This document shows, piece after piece, positions 10,086-21,992 of a DNA stretch of 64,000 nucleotides. Below the pieces are notes generated by a model. The model was not told the DNA's origin and searched no databases. It worked only from the letters and a program-made list of their open reading frames with translations. Source of the stretch: Lactifluus volemus (taxonomy: Eukaryota; Basidiomycota; Agaricomycetes; Russulales; Russulaceae); assembly GCA_022376515.1 (NCBI GenBank), contig WTXI01000007.1, forward strand, positions 124,001-188,000, written 5' to 3'. The translations under genes and the position numbers were made by a program. Each line of letters begins with the position of its first letter. The stretch's first letter is position 1.

Positions 10086-10894
10086 CCTTCCGCGGTTTTG
10101 GCCTATACCTGCCTTTAGCCCGAGATCCCAGGCCATCGCTCCTTAGTGACCGCCAATACTCTCTTCCATTAAATCCGCACAAACTACATACCAAAATCAT
10201 CCTCACTCGATCATGTTGCTGGAAGCCACAATATATTCAATCTCTCCTGAAAGCAATACGTTTTTCGACCCCTCACATATTCAGCCGAAATCATCACAGC
10301 TCCGCAGCACGAGACAACTGTCTCGACTATGACGCGTGACTCCCCATCATCAGTCGTAGTTGTAGCAGCCCGCTCACTAGGGATATCCCCCCGCAGAATT
10401 GTCTGCGAGTATTTCCGACGGTTCTCGTCACTTCGCCTTCACCTCCAATTGCTGCCTTCAAGTTGCCGTCCCTGACTCTAACGTCATCACAACAAATTCG
10501 GGACATGAGAGCTGTGGCCCACCGGGTATCCCTTCAGATCTCCACATGGCCGATTCTTTGATGGCTTTGATTATGTGGCTTCCCCAACGGTGTGAAGCTG
10601 TTCTACATTTCCGCGGAAATATCAACTGAACGGATTGCTTATGATGTATCTATTTCGCTCACCAACTGCATGGTTCCCTTTCCTGTCTTTCCTGTTCTTA
10701 GTATCACTTTCAACCCCAGTTTTCGCTTGCCCTGTTCAGCGTTATTAATAATACAACTTTCGTCAATCCTCGACGATCTATTTGTACGACTTATATTTAC
10801 AGCAACGTTTCGGCTAAGATAACGGAGCACTGAGGTAATTCAACAAACCACCATTCGATACTGCGTGTTTCACTCTCCCACTCATTCCTGAGCC
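10086..10894. other. Duplicated intergenic spacer
   Basis: From about 10560 to 10894 this matches the spacer at about 24260-24565 between the intact DUF6535 and dehydrogenase genes (for example GTTTCGGCTAAGATA and the following 60 bp). No gene is seen. Confidence 0.65.
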
Positions 10895-11290
10895 TTACAC
10901 ACCCGTAATCTGCACCTTGATCGACCCGCTCTTGGGATCCGCGCTAATCTCAAAAGCGCGCACAGCATCCTCGATGGGGAACCGGTGCGTCACCAATTTC
11001 CGGATGTCGTCCAAAACGCCAGCTTCCATGAGCCGTATCGCCTTGGGCCACATGTTAGCGTAACGATACTGAAACCGAAGGTCGACCTCGCGCGTCGACA
11101 ACCTCATAAACGGGAACTGCATCTCGTTCCGTCCGACTCCAACGACGAACACGGTACCCCTGAACCGCACCGCGTGAATCGCAGCCCCGATCGAAGATTC
11201 TGCACCCATGCATTCAAGCATGGCACCTGGCTCCGTACCGCCCATCGCTCCTGTTACGATACGGTTCGCGAGTGACTCGGGTTTCTCGTC
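10895..11290 (-). pseudogene. Truncated polyol dehydrogenase copy
   Basis: The minus strand encodes only the last ~130 residues of the zinc dehydrogenase found intact at 24566-25774, very similar in sequence: [30 protein letters not shown] and the C-terminal SGSIKVQIT. Changes include a remodelled [11 protein letters not shown] segment. Homology stops near 11290 and the catalytic and structural zinc sites are absent, so it cannot be active. Confidence 0.85.
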
Positions 11291-11973
11291 GCGCGTCACA
11301 CGGAAGGACGGCACATGGTCACGCCGAGTAAGACGGGGCGTGGCGGTCGGCACCGAGGCGGGGAACAAAAGTACGTAGTCGTAGTATGCGCACTCGACGC
11401 GCTTCTCGGCTACCAGCTGCGATCCGGACTCGTTCTATTCTCAAATGACGGGACTGCCGCCCTCGGGCGCATGCGCCACGTCAGCCCGTGAATCTTCGCG
11501 GTGTCGAACGCGCTTGGTCGGTGCGGTATTCGGACACGACGATTAGTGGTATGAATTCGATGACGGAAGTACAGGAGTATGGCAAGAGGGTAGAGGGACG
11601 AGACGGGCTTAGGTTTGATATAAATGGTCGGTCCTCCTACGGGAACGAGGTCAGGCCAACTTTGAACTGATTCATGCGGTTGTGATACTCGTACAAGTCA
11701 CCAGTGATAACGTACCTTGAGCGGTCACTCCAACCATAAAACGTGTGTCATTAGTGAATAGATGCGCACCATTCTAAGATGTGAATGCATTCCATGAAGA
11801 ATATCAGTGTCAACCCGATTGATAACTAAGCAGCTGCATGAGGATGGAGGAGGGTCGCGTCCGTATCATGCATATCCAGGTCATGCACAGCATCACCTTA
11901 GAATTATTATTAATAATAATTCGTCTTCCAAGCACTCAGCGCTCAGTGGGCGACTTCTTCCCAGCTCTTATCG
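11291..11973. other. No supported gene; upstream region of the NLR
   Basis: Small open frames only. An AT-rich ATTATTATTAATAATAATT lies at about 11903, some 70 bp before the NLR start codon, and may be part of its promoter. Confidence 0.4.
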
Positions 11974-14900
11974 ATGTTCAAACGTTCTGATACTCTAGAT
12001 GCTAGTCGCGCTCAGGCAAGTGGATCACCATCAATCTTACCCCCACTCAAGGTCATTAGTACGTATTTTTATGATCCTACTCTGATAAGTACTAAATCTC
12101 TTTCTCTTCCCAGTCCTCAGGGCGGACATCCCTCCCAATCTCAAGGTGGGCCAGACCCACCTTGGGACAGGGTCAAAGTTTTATGTCACTGTGACCTCCG
12201 GGCCGAGAACATGGAAATCACGATGTGAGCGGAGGGGGGAGCAAGTCGTGGAATGGAACCAGAGTGTCGATGCCTTGTGAGAAATCTCGTATTCTTGATC
12301 CTACTTACAACTGAGTCTCCTGCAGTGATGTGCCGTCACTCTCCCGTATCATGGTATATCTTTATGCCAAAAGGACCTTCGGGAAAGATATCCTTGTTGG
12401 AAAGCAGGAGATAGCCAGTGAGCACGAACACGGTTCGTCATTTTCTTACAATCCTTTTACCCATACGGCTGGCTGAGCATCCTGCATGCAGAAATTGATA
12501 TTAATTTGAGCGGTGGGGATGGTCATTCTGGACATCCGATGGAATCGGTCACACTCTTCATAACGATCACTACTTCGGCAATCACGAGGTCCACTTTGAC
12601 TGCGCCAGTTAACACCCGGATTCTTACAGCGGTCGGTCTAGAGAATGTTGTTGTTGAAGGAGATGCTGCCCACCCTATTGTCCAATCCAGCAGTGAAACC
12701 ATGCAACCCACGACATCTACCGCCCGTCTATCTCCTTTACCCCAGATGGGCGACCTTCCCAACGAGCGCAGTACTCCTGTGGGACCTGTAGAGGACCGCG
12801 AGACGGAGATGCGGGCTGCTCTCAGTCGCGCTGAGGAAGCCATGAACGTGATGAGCGCGATGAGCACATGGGACAATGCAGTTGATAATATCAAACGGGT
12901 GATGGATACCGTCACTCCAATCCCAGAAGTATGTCCAATATCGTTTTTGCTTATCATTTGCTAAGCTAACCTCTGATCTTTAGCTGGGTCCTTACGCGGA
13001 ATTAGCGTGGAGTCTGCTTTCAAAGATCCCTGAGGTGCGTCTTTTTGTCTCGTCGGAGGATACGGAAATTCACTCCTTTTACCTCTCACTGCCAGACTTT
13101 GCTGCAACAGGTCCTGCGTGACGACGACGTCAGAGAACTATTTGAGGCGATACGCGATGCCTTTGACTTTAGGGTAGATCCCGACATTTTGAGGAACATT
13201 AAGCCGGAGAGTGCGCAGGCAAACATTCTCAGGAACATGTTGGAATGTGTGTCCGAATTAGTCGAGTTTATCAAGTCGTATGCGAACGATGCGCAAGCCG
13301 GCATGTGTCTTGGCTTTCTCCCTGCTTGTCATTAACATGTGGTTTTCAGGAAAGCGAACTTCGAAGGGCCGCCGAGGCCAAGTTCGCTCAAAAGCCGAAA
13401 ACTACCGTACCACTCTCGTCAATCTACGAGATAAGCTCCTCGCACGTGCCGCAGTCATGACTGAGGTTTCTTTCTTAGAATCTGGTGCGTAATTCTGACA
13501 GTCACAAGATCGTTCGATTGGATCGATCTGACAACGGGCACACAGAATTGGATGCACGGATCAGAGAACTGCCTTATAAGGGAGGTTGGCGACTCGGCGA
13601 TTCAATGCGTTGTCTTCCAGGTACCCGCGAAGATTTCCTCCACCACATTATTAAGTGGGTCGAGAATCCCAAATCTAATCGTGGGCTCGTTCTTGTCGGC
13701 CAAGCTGGCACGGGAAAATCCTCGGTTGCGCATGAGATCGCACGTTATTTCGACGGGAAAGGTCTTGGCTCTTACTTTGCATTTTTGCGAAAGGAGCAGT
13801 CCAAAGACGAGGCCTACCAACTCTTCACGACAATTGTTCGCGATCTCTCCGATCGCTATCCCCCGTTCAAACACGCCCTTGGGAGGGTCATCAAAGACAA
13901 ATCGTCTCTCCGTAACACCCGAAACTATCGTACTCTTTTTGAATCTCTCCTTCTCGAACCTCTCAATGACCTGGCAACTCTTGATCCAATTCTCATTGTC
14001 ATCGACGGATTGGATGAAAGTGGCGATGCAATCGGCAACATCGGACTACACACATTTCTTGCTTGTCATCTCGTCGATCTCCCGTCCACGTTCCGTGTAC
14101 TTATCACCTCAAGGCCAGAGGATGGTGTCGAAGCTGCGTTTTCCAAAGAGTCATCCGTCAACATCCTCTACATGGATGATGCCTATCTGGCTGTCAAGAC
14201 CGAGCAAGATATTTTCTTATATCTTCAGCATGAGCTCCCCCGAAGTTTGTTCGAAGATTATGGTCCCCAACTAGCGAAGGCGGCAGAGAGCTCGTTTCTA
14301 TGGGCAGCCGTTGTGGCGAACTTCGTAAATAGTCCTCCTGCTAACTTTGCCTTCAGCAAGAAAAAATACGTACAGCGCCTGTTGGGACACTCTCGAGATC
14401 GTAATACACAAGACCCGCTGGACAAGCTTTACGAAGAAATTCTGGAACGATATTTCAAACCGCCCGAGGCACAAATCCTATTTCGGTCCGTGATGGGACA
14501 GCTTTTTGCTGCAATCGAGCCCCTCTCCATCCAATCCTTGATTACTCTGCGACGGCATGCCCCCATTGATGACCCTGAGGATTCTGATTTCGTCCTTGAA
14601 CTCCTCCGCCACCTCGGTTCGCTACTGAGTAACGTCACGTCGTCCGATCTATCGCGTCCCGTTGTTCCTCTCCATACCTCATTCCGCGACTTTCTGACCA
14701 ATGAGAAGAGCGGTGCTTTTTGTATCGACCTTGCCGATGCCCACCATCAGTTAGCCCATTCCTGTCTTGGTTTAATGCTCGACAAACTCAAATTCAATAT
14801 CTGCCAACTCGAGTCGTCATATCTTGCTAACAGCGATGTCCCAGACCTTCTACATCGAATCGACCAACACATTCCAGCTGGTTTATCCTATGCGTGTCAT

Positions 14901-17470
14901 TTCTGGGACGATCATTTAGAACATACTCCTTTCGAAACCGATCTCTTCACGAAACTTCGATCACTATTCGAGACGAAGTTTCTATTTTGGCTGGAAGTGC
15001 TTAGCGTCAAGAGCAAAATGGGACTTGCTTCACTAGCATTGTCATCTTTGTCGATATGGTTGCAGCACGGGCCCGGGGTAAGTACCCCCCATAGTTTAAT
15101 ATGGCATATAGTGACTTTGGGTTAAAATCGCAATAGGATTCAAAAACGGAGGCGATAGATTTGTTGGCATTAGCGAATGATGCGTCTACGTTTGTGCGGT
15201 ATTTCGGAATGGCCATGGCAAGGAGCGCTCCGCATATCTATCTCTCTGCACTCCCATTTGCACCTTCCTCTTCCCACATCATCAGGCAATACCTTCATTT
15301 ATTCCCACAAACGTTCGTCTTTGGACGTGGGCAGTTGTCTCATTGGCCGGCATTGCAAATGGTGATTCAGGGGAACGACGAATCAGTCGAGTCTGTTGCA
15401 TTTTCGCCGGATGGACTACGCATCGCTTCGACTTCGTGGGGTTGCACGATTCGCGTGTGGGATGCCACAACGGGAGAGGCCGTAGCAGGCCCCTTTACTG
15501 GGGACACCGAACCAGTTCTTTCTGTCGCATTCTCACCAGACGGGAAACGCATTGCCTCGGCCTCGTTCGATAACACGATTCGCGTATGGGATGCCGCAAC
15601 AGGAGATGTCGTAGCAGGCCCTTTCAGGGGTCACACTGACTCGATTCGATCTATTGCGTTCTCACCAGATGGACGTCGCATTGCCTCTACGTCGGATGAT
15701 TCCACGATTCGCATGTGGGAAGCCGCAACAGGAGAGGCCGTGGCCGGTCCCTTATTAGGACACACAGGGCCTGTCTTTTCCGCTGTCTTCTCGCCAGGCG
15801 GGCAACGCATCGCCTCTGCCTCTGAAGATCGCACGATTCGCGTGTGGGATGCCGCAACAGGAGGGGCCGTGGCCAGTCCCTTTACTGGACACACAGGACC
15901 AGTCTTTTCCGTTGTCTTCTCGCCAGGCGGGCGACGCATTGCCTCGGCCTCTGGAGATTCCACGATTCGCGTGTGGGATGCCGTAACAGGAGAGGCCATA
16001 GCGGGTCCTTTCACCGGTCACACTGATTCGATTCGATCTATTGCGTTGTCACCAGATGGGCAACGTATCGCATCGGCCTCGTTCGATCGCACGATTTGCG
16101 TGTGGGATTCCACAACAGGCGAGGTCGCAGCGGGCCCCTTTCTTGGACATGCCGATTCGGTTCTTTCTGTTGCATTTTCACCTGATGGGCGGTGTATCGC
16201 GTCGGGCTCGAAAGATCGCACGATTCGCTTGTGGGATGCCACAACAGGAGAGTTCTCGGCGGCCTCCTTTACTGGACACACCGATTCTGTCTCTTCTGTT
16301 GCGTTTTCACCAGACGGGTGCTGTATCGCATCGGCCTCCAGAGATCGCATGATTTGCGTGTGGAGTGCGGCAACAGGAGAGATCATAGCAGGTCCATTTA
16401 CTGGCCACACCGGATCGATCCGATCTGTTGCATTCTCACCAGATGGACGCCACATTGCCTCCGCCTCAAATGATCGCACGATTCGTGTGTGGGATGCCGC
16501 AACAGGAAAGGACGTGAATAGACCCTTTATTGGACACACAGAAACGGTCCTTTCCGCTGTCTTCTCGCCAGACGGGCGACGTATTTCCTCGGCCTCTGGG
16601 GATTCCACGATTCGCGTGTGGGATGCCGCAACAGGAGAGGCCGTTGCCGGTCCCTTTATTGGACACACAGAACCGGTCTTTTACGCTGACTTCTCGCCAG
16701 ACGGGCGACGTATTTCCTCAGCCTCTTGGGATTCCACGATTCGCGTGTGGGATGCCGCAACAGGAGAGATCGTGGCCGGTCCCTTTATTGGACACACAGG
16801 ACCAGTCTTTTCCGCTGTCTTCTCGCCCGATGGGCAACGCATTGCCTCGGCCTCTGGAGATTTCACGGTTCGCGTATGGGATGCCGCAACAGGAGAGGCC
16901 GTAGCGGGTCCTTTTACTGGTCACACCAATTCGATTACATCTGTTGCGTTCTCACCAAATGGGCAGAGTATCGCATCGGCCTCGTTCGATCGCACGATTC
17001 GTGTGTGGGACGCCACAACAGGAGAGGTCGCAGCGGGCCCCTTTCTTGGACATATCGGTTCGGTCCTTTCTGTTGCATTTTCACCCGATGGGCGGCGTAT
17101 CGCGTCGGGCTCGGATGATTGCACAATTCGTTTGTGGGATGTCACAACAGGAGAGTCCGCAGCGGCCTCCTCTGGACACACCGAATCAACCACCTCAGCC
17201 TTGCGGGATCCCACCGCTCTTGTGGAGAGGGCCAGAACAGAAGATAACGAGAAGACATATTTTATGAACAAGCTCCCGAATCAAATTGACGGTTGGATGT
17301 GTGATGAAGAGGGAGATCTTCTTTTATGGGTTCCCCCGGTTCACCGGCCGTATTTTCATAGATCTAACACTGTCTGGATTGCAGGAAAGCATGAAACCTG
17401 CCTTGATTTCTCGAAATTTGTGCATGGATCGAATTGGGCTACAGTGTATGTTCCTACTTTGTCAAAATAG
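11974..17470 (+). CDS. C2-NACHT-WD40 NLR (HNWD-like STAND receptor)
   Basis: Nine exons (11974-12058, 12114-12276, 12326-12432, 12492-12928, 12984-13034, 13096-13300, 13350-13484, 13546-15077, 15137-17470) give an uninterrupted frame of 1,682 residues. Residues ~25-120 look like a C2-type beta domain (LKVIILRADIPPN, FYVTVTSGPRTWKS). Residues ~200-400 are a helical region. A NACHT NTPase follows, with P-loop GQAGTGKSS near residue 445, Walker B-like ILIVIDGLDES and sensor-like FRVLITSRPE. Residues ~983-1585 are 14 WD40 repeats, then the conserved tail ending FVHGSNWATVY. Fungal NLRs of this design trigger incompatibility or defence cell death when the WD40 domain meets its ligand. One intron (13301-13349) has a GC donor; it is required to keep frame. 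An orphan tail at 5709-5903 shows a second copy once existed nearby. Confidence 0.9.
13301..13349 (+). other. GC-AG intron in the NLR gene
   Basis: The donor reads CCG|GCATGT and the acceptor TTTTCAG. Only this donor joins exon 6 (ending NDAQA) to exon 7 (KRTSKG, AENYRTT, LARAAVMTE) in phase; the nearby GT dinucleotides at 13305 and 13307 give wrong phase or a stop. ATTAAC near 13333 is a fair branch site. Confidence 0.7.
15371..17176 (+). repeat. 14 tandem WD40 repeats, 129-bp period
   Basis: Each unit encodes 43 residues of the form GHT..V.S..FSPDG..IAS.S.D.TI.VWDA.TGE..AGPF. Fourteen units are what two seven-bladed propellers need. Units differ mainly at a few positions: the residue before the conserved Asp (W, F, D, E, G, K, R, N), the one after it (S, R, N, C, F), and the pair after GHT. 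The surrounding DNA is almost constant, the signature of concerted evolution with diversifying binding positions. Confidence 0.95.
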
Positions 17471-18052
17471 ATCAATTAAATGCTATGTTTTTATTTGCCA
17501 ATCCTCGCGTCTTTGTTCTATTTCGGTGGGTTGGAAGGTGGTTTACAGCCATACGATACCAATTACCAGACTATAACCCTATTTAAGCGGTTCTAGTACT
17601 GTAACGTCCTCGTGTACATCTCGTCAAACGCGAAAGGCACCACCGCAGATAGATCAGAACGTATGATACTGTTGGATGACTGATTGGAATTTTAGGCGCT
17701 GGACCAAACAAGGGCAAGCAGATGATGTGCTTTTATCTGCACAAGAAGTACGAACAGGCGCCAGGGTTGGCCCTGCCTTTGTTGACACGGACATGCTCAT
17801 TCAATATTACTTCTGTGCCTAGAAATTGCTACCTGTGATAGTTCCATGGTAGTCACGTGGGGATCGGGTAGTATAGGTGCGTTTGGGGTTGCTTGGTTGG
17901 GCGCACAATGCCGGCACCGCAGTGGCACCTGCAAAGGTCATTTGCTCAATGGTATCATGATCATGGAGGCAACCTGTAACGACGTTGGCTGGCGAGAGTT
18001 GGTCTTCAACAAGTGTGTGATAACTTGTGGAGATGATACACAATAACACCCT
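17471..18052. other. No gene seen; 3' flank of the NLR
   Basis: Open frames below 80 codons without domains. No other structure was noticed. Confidence 0.4.
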
Positions 18053-18757
18053 CTAATCGTCACACCTCACTGAAATGGCTCACTTGAGGCGGACCAAAGA
18101 GGTAGCCGGACCGGACCCTCGGGTCCCGAACACATGACATTAGAGCAGGGAAGCACGCTGAGAAGCCGCATGACACAAATGGTGTGCTAATATACAGAGC
18201 TACAGTAGAGAGGCCGTGGAGCAAGCACAGGCAATAGAAGAGCCAAAAACATGGAGAGAAAGCAAAAAAAGGGCAAGCAGAAAGAAAGTGAGAGGGAGGG
18301 AAAAGGGTGGGTAAGCAAAACGCGGAGTTGATGTGGAATTGAGGGGCGAGAAGCTGATGAAAGAGGAGTCAGTCACATGTAAGAGGGGGTGCAGTGAAGG
18401 AGAATGAGAGAAAACGAGAGAGGACAAACCTGACAAAGTGGGAGTCAGAAGCTAGGGGGAAGAGACCCCTGAAGGAATGACTGTAGGATCCCACCAGACG
18501 TCCCAAACTGCAGCACCCGCTGCCAACAGGGGTCCGGACTCCCATATTTGTCCTGAAGCACGTGATGAACGTGTGTGGAGGCCCGGACTCGCAAAGAAGG
18601 GGAGAACCCCTGTAGTGAATGCACAAGGAGTCGAACAATCGCTGTAGGGTCTACTGTAGAGAAAGTAGGAGGGATTGTGGCCTGTAGCAGTGTAGCAAGG
18701 TGAAGGGCAGCAATGTGTGCCAAAATGTGAGGATCCGATTAGACTCATGTAAACACG
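18053..18757. repeat. 0.7-kb repeat, copy 1
   Basis: The unit begins CTAAT-CGTCACACCTCACTG and ends GATTAGACTCATGTAAACACG; it matches 21061-21784 over its whole length. Read on the minus strand it starts TGTTTACATG and ends TGACG/TGACA, with GTATATTAG as a possible TATA, so it may be a solo LTR. No coding capacity is evident. Confidence 0.75.
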
Positions 18758-18758
18758 C

Positions 18759-21053
18759 TAGGGATTGACACGGGTAGGGTAAACCCCGGGGTTTGCCGGG
18801 TACGGGTCTCTTGGGTACGGGTCGGGGTCTCCATTTCCAGACCCGTGCCTTACCCTGACCCACAGGCACGGGACCCATACCCCACTGGCGGGTTTACTCT
18901 GACGTGGATCATGTACACTTATGCATGCATGGCCTGGAGATCTTCAATTCAATTCAGCTGTATTACTATGCCCTGAGTGGCTGAGGTGCCAACATCATAG
19001 ACTTGTGTGAGTTGTTTCAACTTGAACGGGACCCACACCTGGGCAAAGCACTCAAAGTGAGGTTCGTTCACTTTCGCTGTTTCTCTCTTCCAGATGACTG
19101 AACGACGCGACGGCTGATGGATAGATGGATAAAATGCGGCACGACTATTACCCTCCAAACCCTCGAAAAAAAAAAGTCTCGCAACTCCGTGCCACACGCA
19201 AGATTCAATCCGCAACGTCACCGACACGTCAGACGTGTCGTCGTCGCCCCCTTCTTCTCCTGGTGCGGTCTTCACGGGCGACACTGACGACAGAAAATGC
19301 GCCAAAGTGGCTTCGTTTGCCCCTCTTCCCGAGCCTGGCAACAAGTCGACCGTGAACGACAAAACGACGACTTCGAAAGCCAAGTTGCCGAACGGCAGCG
19401 TGGTAGAAACACTTTCTATGGATCACCCCGGAACATCGTTGACGTCAATTCAGGCGAACTATCGACTCCAAACGGTGGTCCAGCCGTCAGACTCGTTTCC
19501 CCCGTTTCCCCCTCAACCCTACCTGCAAGCTCCCAAAGCCCGCCGATCGCCGATGAATGCTCCACACCTACCACCACCACAGCAGACACAGCTCAATCAT
19601 CGTCCGATAACTTCGCGCAGAACTTCAACTGCCCTCTCCCGCCACACCTCTACGCGTTCTCACCCGGGCTCCGGTTCTTCCCTCACATCAGCGAAACCTA
19701 ACGACGCCAAAGCGGTGTGCTGTGCAAACGCCAAGCCCACGATATGGGGCATATAGTCAGGATACGCAGAGCCCATCAGGGAGAAGTAGCGCGTGCTACA
19801 AACGCGGCACCAAGTCACCGCGGATGGGATTGGATTATGAGATCACAGATCCATTACGACGAGCCCGACTCGTTGGTGTAGATTCTTAATCTCTCGTGCA
19901 TGCGGACTCGTGCCAAACTCACCAACGGCGCCTTCTCTCTTGATAGCATTGTCAAACACATATTTTAATACACACCCGAATTCCAGCTAATCGGTGATAC
20001 ACCTCCTCCGTCATCACCACCGGTCCGCTCCACAAGCACGCTTCCTGAATCACGGACAACCTCGCCTGGTGATGATTGGATGGGCCGAACGCGTCCTCCG
20101 TCGGAGGTCGGAAATAGACGAATTGTGGAGACCCCAGGTACAGCAGACGATTCGGACTGGAGTTATCCGCTTCCGACCGAACTTTCACAGCCTTTAACCT
20201 TGCCACCTGGCGTGGTGGAATGCCGAGTGCCAGCGGAAGTAGACACCAGTGGGACGCGCATGGGACTATGTGAGTTGCTTTGTTCTTTCGACATACGTAG
20301 GGAGAGATGACAGTCATGACGCCGACCCCTGCCCAACAACAACAACAACAGGCCCGCAAGGCCTCGACCTCTCCGTCAGCTCCTGCTTCGGCGATTCTCG
20401 TCAAAATCCGGGACTTTGCTTTCCCAGACGAGGACGCATGCCATACTGTCATGGGCCCGTTGACCCCTGGCGAACAAATGCACGCCGCGTTTGAGCAGTA
20501 TGCGGTACGTTTCCTGACGCCACGGTGACCCACATCAGACACGAGTACATGGCGGCCAACCTCGAGTTTGCGCTCTCCGTCGACCCGGGCAACGTGGCAC
20601 TTGCACGCCTCGCAGAGCTGGTCCGCGCACGTCGTCACAGTTGGATGGACAACGATTGCGGATGAGAAGGAGTGGAACGTGTTTTGCGGCTGCCGAGCGA
20701 TCCGGTCAGGTGTGGAATCTCCTCTCTGCTTTGTGTGCGATCTTGAGTTGGTGTGAGTTGGGACCGATTCTCGCACCCAAAATCGTTTTGTTATTTAATC
20801 AAATTTTGAGCAATTTTCTAAGCTGTCTGAGGCTCTGAGCTTGTCTCATGTGTGTGGCCTCTAGTACATATTCAAAAGTAAGAAAAAGGTTAAAGTTCAA
20901 ACCCCATACCCATACTGAGCTGGGTATGGGTGTGGGGTATACCCACAGTGAAAATGCGGGTAAACCCCGACCCAGACCTCTGGGTATGGGTTTGGGTGGG
21001 TATGGGTCAGGGTATCAGTGAAGATACCCATGGGTTACCCATGTCAATCCCTA
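18759..21053. mobile_element. hAT-like DNA transposon, non-autonomous, 2,295 bp
   Basis: The left end TAGGGATTGACACGGGTA and the inverted right end TAGGGATTGACATGGGTA agree at 17 of 18 bases. The element is flanked on both sides by AAACACGC (18751-18758 and 21054-21061), an 8-bp target duplication as made by hAT transposases. Subterminal regions (to ~18900 and from ~20900) are dense in GGGTA/TACCC words, typical hAT transposase-binding DNA. No transposase is present inside. A related single end lies at 5551-5705. Confidence 0.8.
19200..20745 (+). other. Host-like coding fragments carried inside the hAT-like element
   Basis: Plus-strand stretches look like protein of a Ser/Pro-rich host gene rather than transposase. 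They include SSSPPSSPGAVFTGDTDD and PLPEPGNKS (19235 on), PPSEVGNRRIVETPGTADD (about 20080), and KIRDFAFPDEDA, PGEQMHAAFEQYA then AANLEFALSVDPGNVALARL (20307-20660), the last with an intron-like GTACGT...CATCAG. They do not join into one frame. I do not recognise the gene. A 274-codon minus-strand frame at 19952-20776 overlaps and seems the less likely reading. Capture of a host gene fragment is inferred. Confidence 0.4.
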
Positions 21054-21060
21054 AAACACG

Positions 21061-21784
21061 CTAATTGTCACGCCTCACTGAGACGGCTCACATGAGGGGG
21101 ACAAAAATGGTAGCCGGACCGGACCCTCGGGTCCCAAACACATGACATTAGATCAAGGGGGCACGCTGAGAAGCTGCATGACACGAACGGTGTGCTAATA
21201 TACAGAGCTACAATAGAGAGGCCATGGAACAACCACAGGCAATGGGAGAGCAAAACACATGCAAAGAAGGGAGAGAAAGGGAAGTGCAAAGCAGAAGGGA
21301 GGGAAAACGGTGGGTAAGCAAAAATGCGAAATAGATGCAGGATTGAGGTGAGAAGCTGAGAAAAGAGGAGTCAGTTAGATGTAGGTGGAGATGCAGTGAA
21401 AGAGAGAAGGAGAGAGAAGGAGAGAGGACAAACCTGATAAGGTGGGAGTCAGAAGCTAGGGGGAAGAGACCCCTGAAGGAATGACAATCCACCTTATCAG
21501 AGGGAGGATCCCACCAGACATCCCAAACTGCAGCACCCGCTGCCAACAGGGGTCCGGACTCCCATATTTGTCCTGTAGCATGTGGCGTGACTGTGTAGAG
21601 GCCCGGACTCGCAGAGAAGGGGGGAACCCCTGTAGTGATGCATAAGAGTCGGACAATCCCTGGAGGGTCTACTGTAGGAGAGTAGGAGGGATTGTGGCCT
21701 GTTACAGCAGCAAGGGATGTAGCAACGTGAAGGGCAGCGATGTGTGCCAAAACATGAGGATCCGATTAGACTCATGTAAACACG
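21061..21784. repeat. 0.7-kb repeat, copy 2
   Basis: Same unit as 18053-18757, in the same orientation, starting CTAATTGTCACGCC. Without the hAT-like insertion the two copies would be directly adjacent in tandem. Confidence 0.75.
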
Positions 21785-21992
21785 TTTAAACCCGATTTAA
21801 AGCCGACAAAAGATCCACTTGAACCCAAACCCAAAGAGGAAAGATTAACTAAGAAGTGTTTCATGGAAAGGCCGCCTCCTTCTGCATAAAAAGCTATTAG
21901 ATTCCAATCAGTGATGTTCTCACACTTTTCCCCCCACCTTGCGTTGCTCCTCGAACCCTTCAACCCCCTTATTACGATTCAGATACTTATCT

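Noticed and set aside
13390..13393. A frameshift in the AAAA run of the NLR exon 7
   Set aside because: First suspected because exon 6 and exon 7 seemed out of phase; using the GC donor at 13301 restores the frame without any indel.
15367..17271. Several long minus-strand open frames across the NLR (for example 16018-16668, 216 codons)
   Set aside because: They mirror the 129-bp WD40 repeat on the opposite strand and vary only where the WD40 codons vary; codon bias of the real gene keeps the antisense open.
19952..20776. 274-codon minus-strand frame in the hAT-like element
   Set aside because: The plus strand has more protein-like composition (acidic and Ser/Pro blocks, intron-like junction). 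No domain supports the minus frame.
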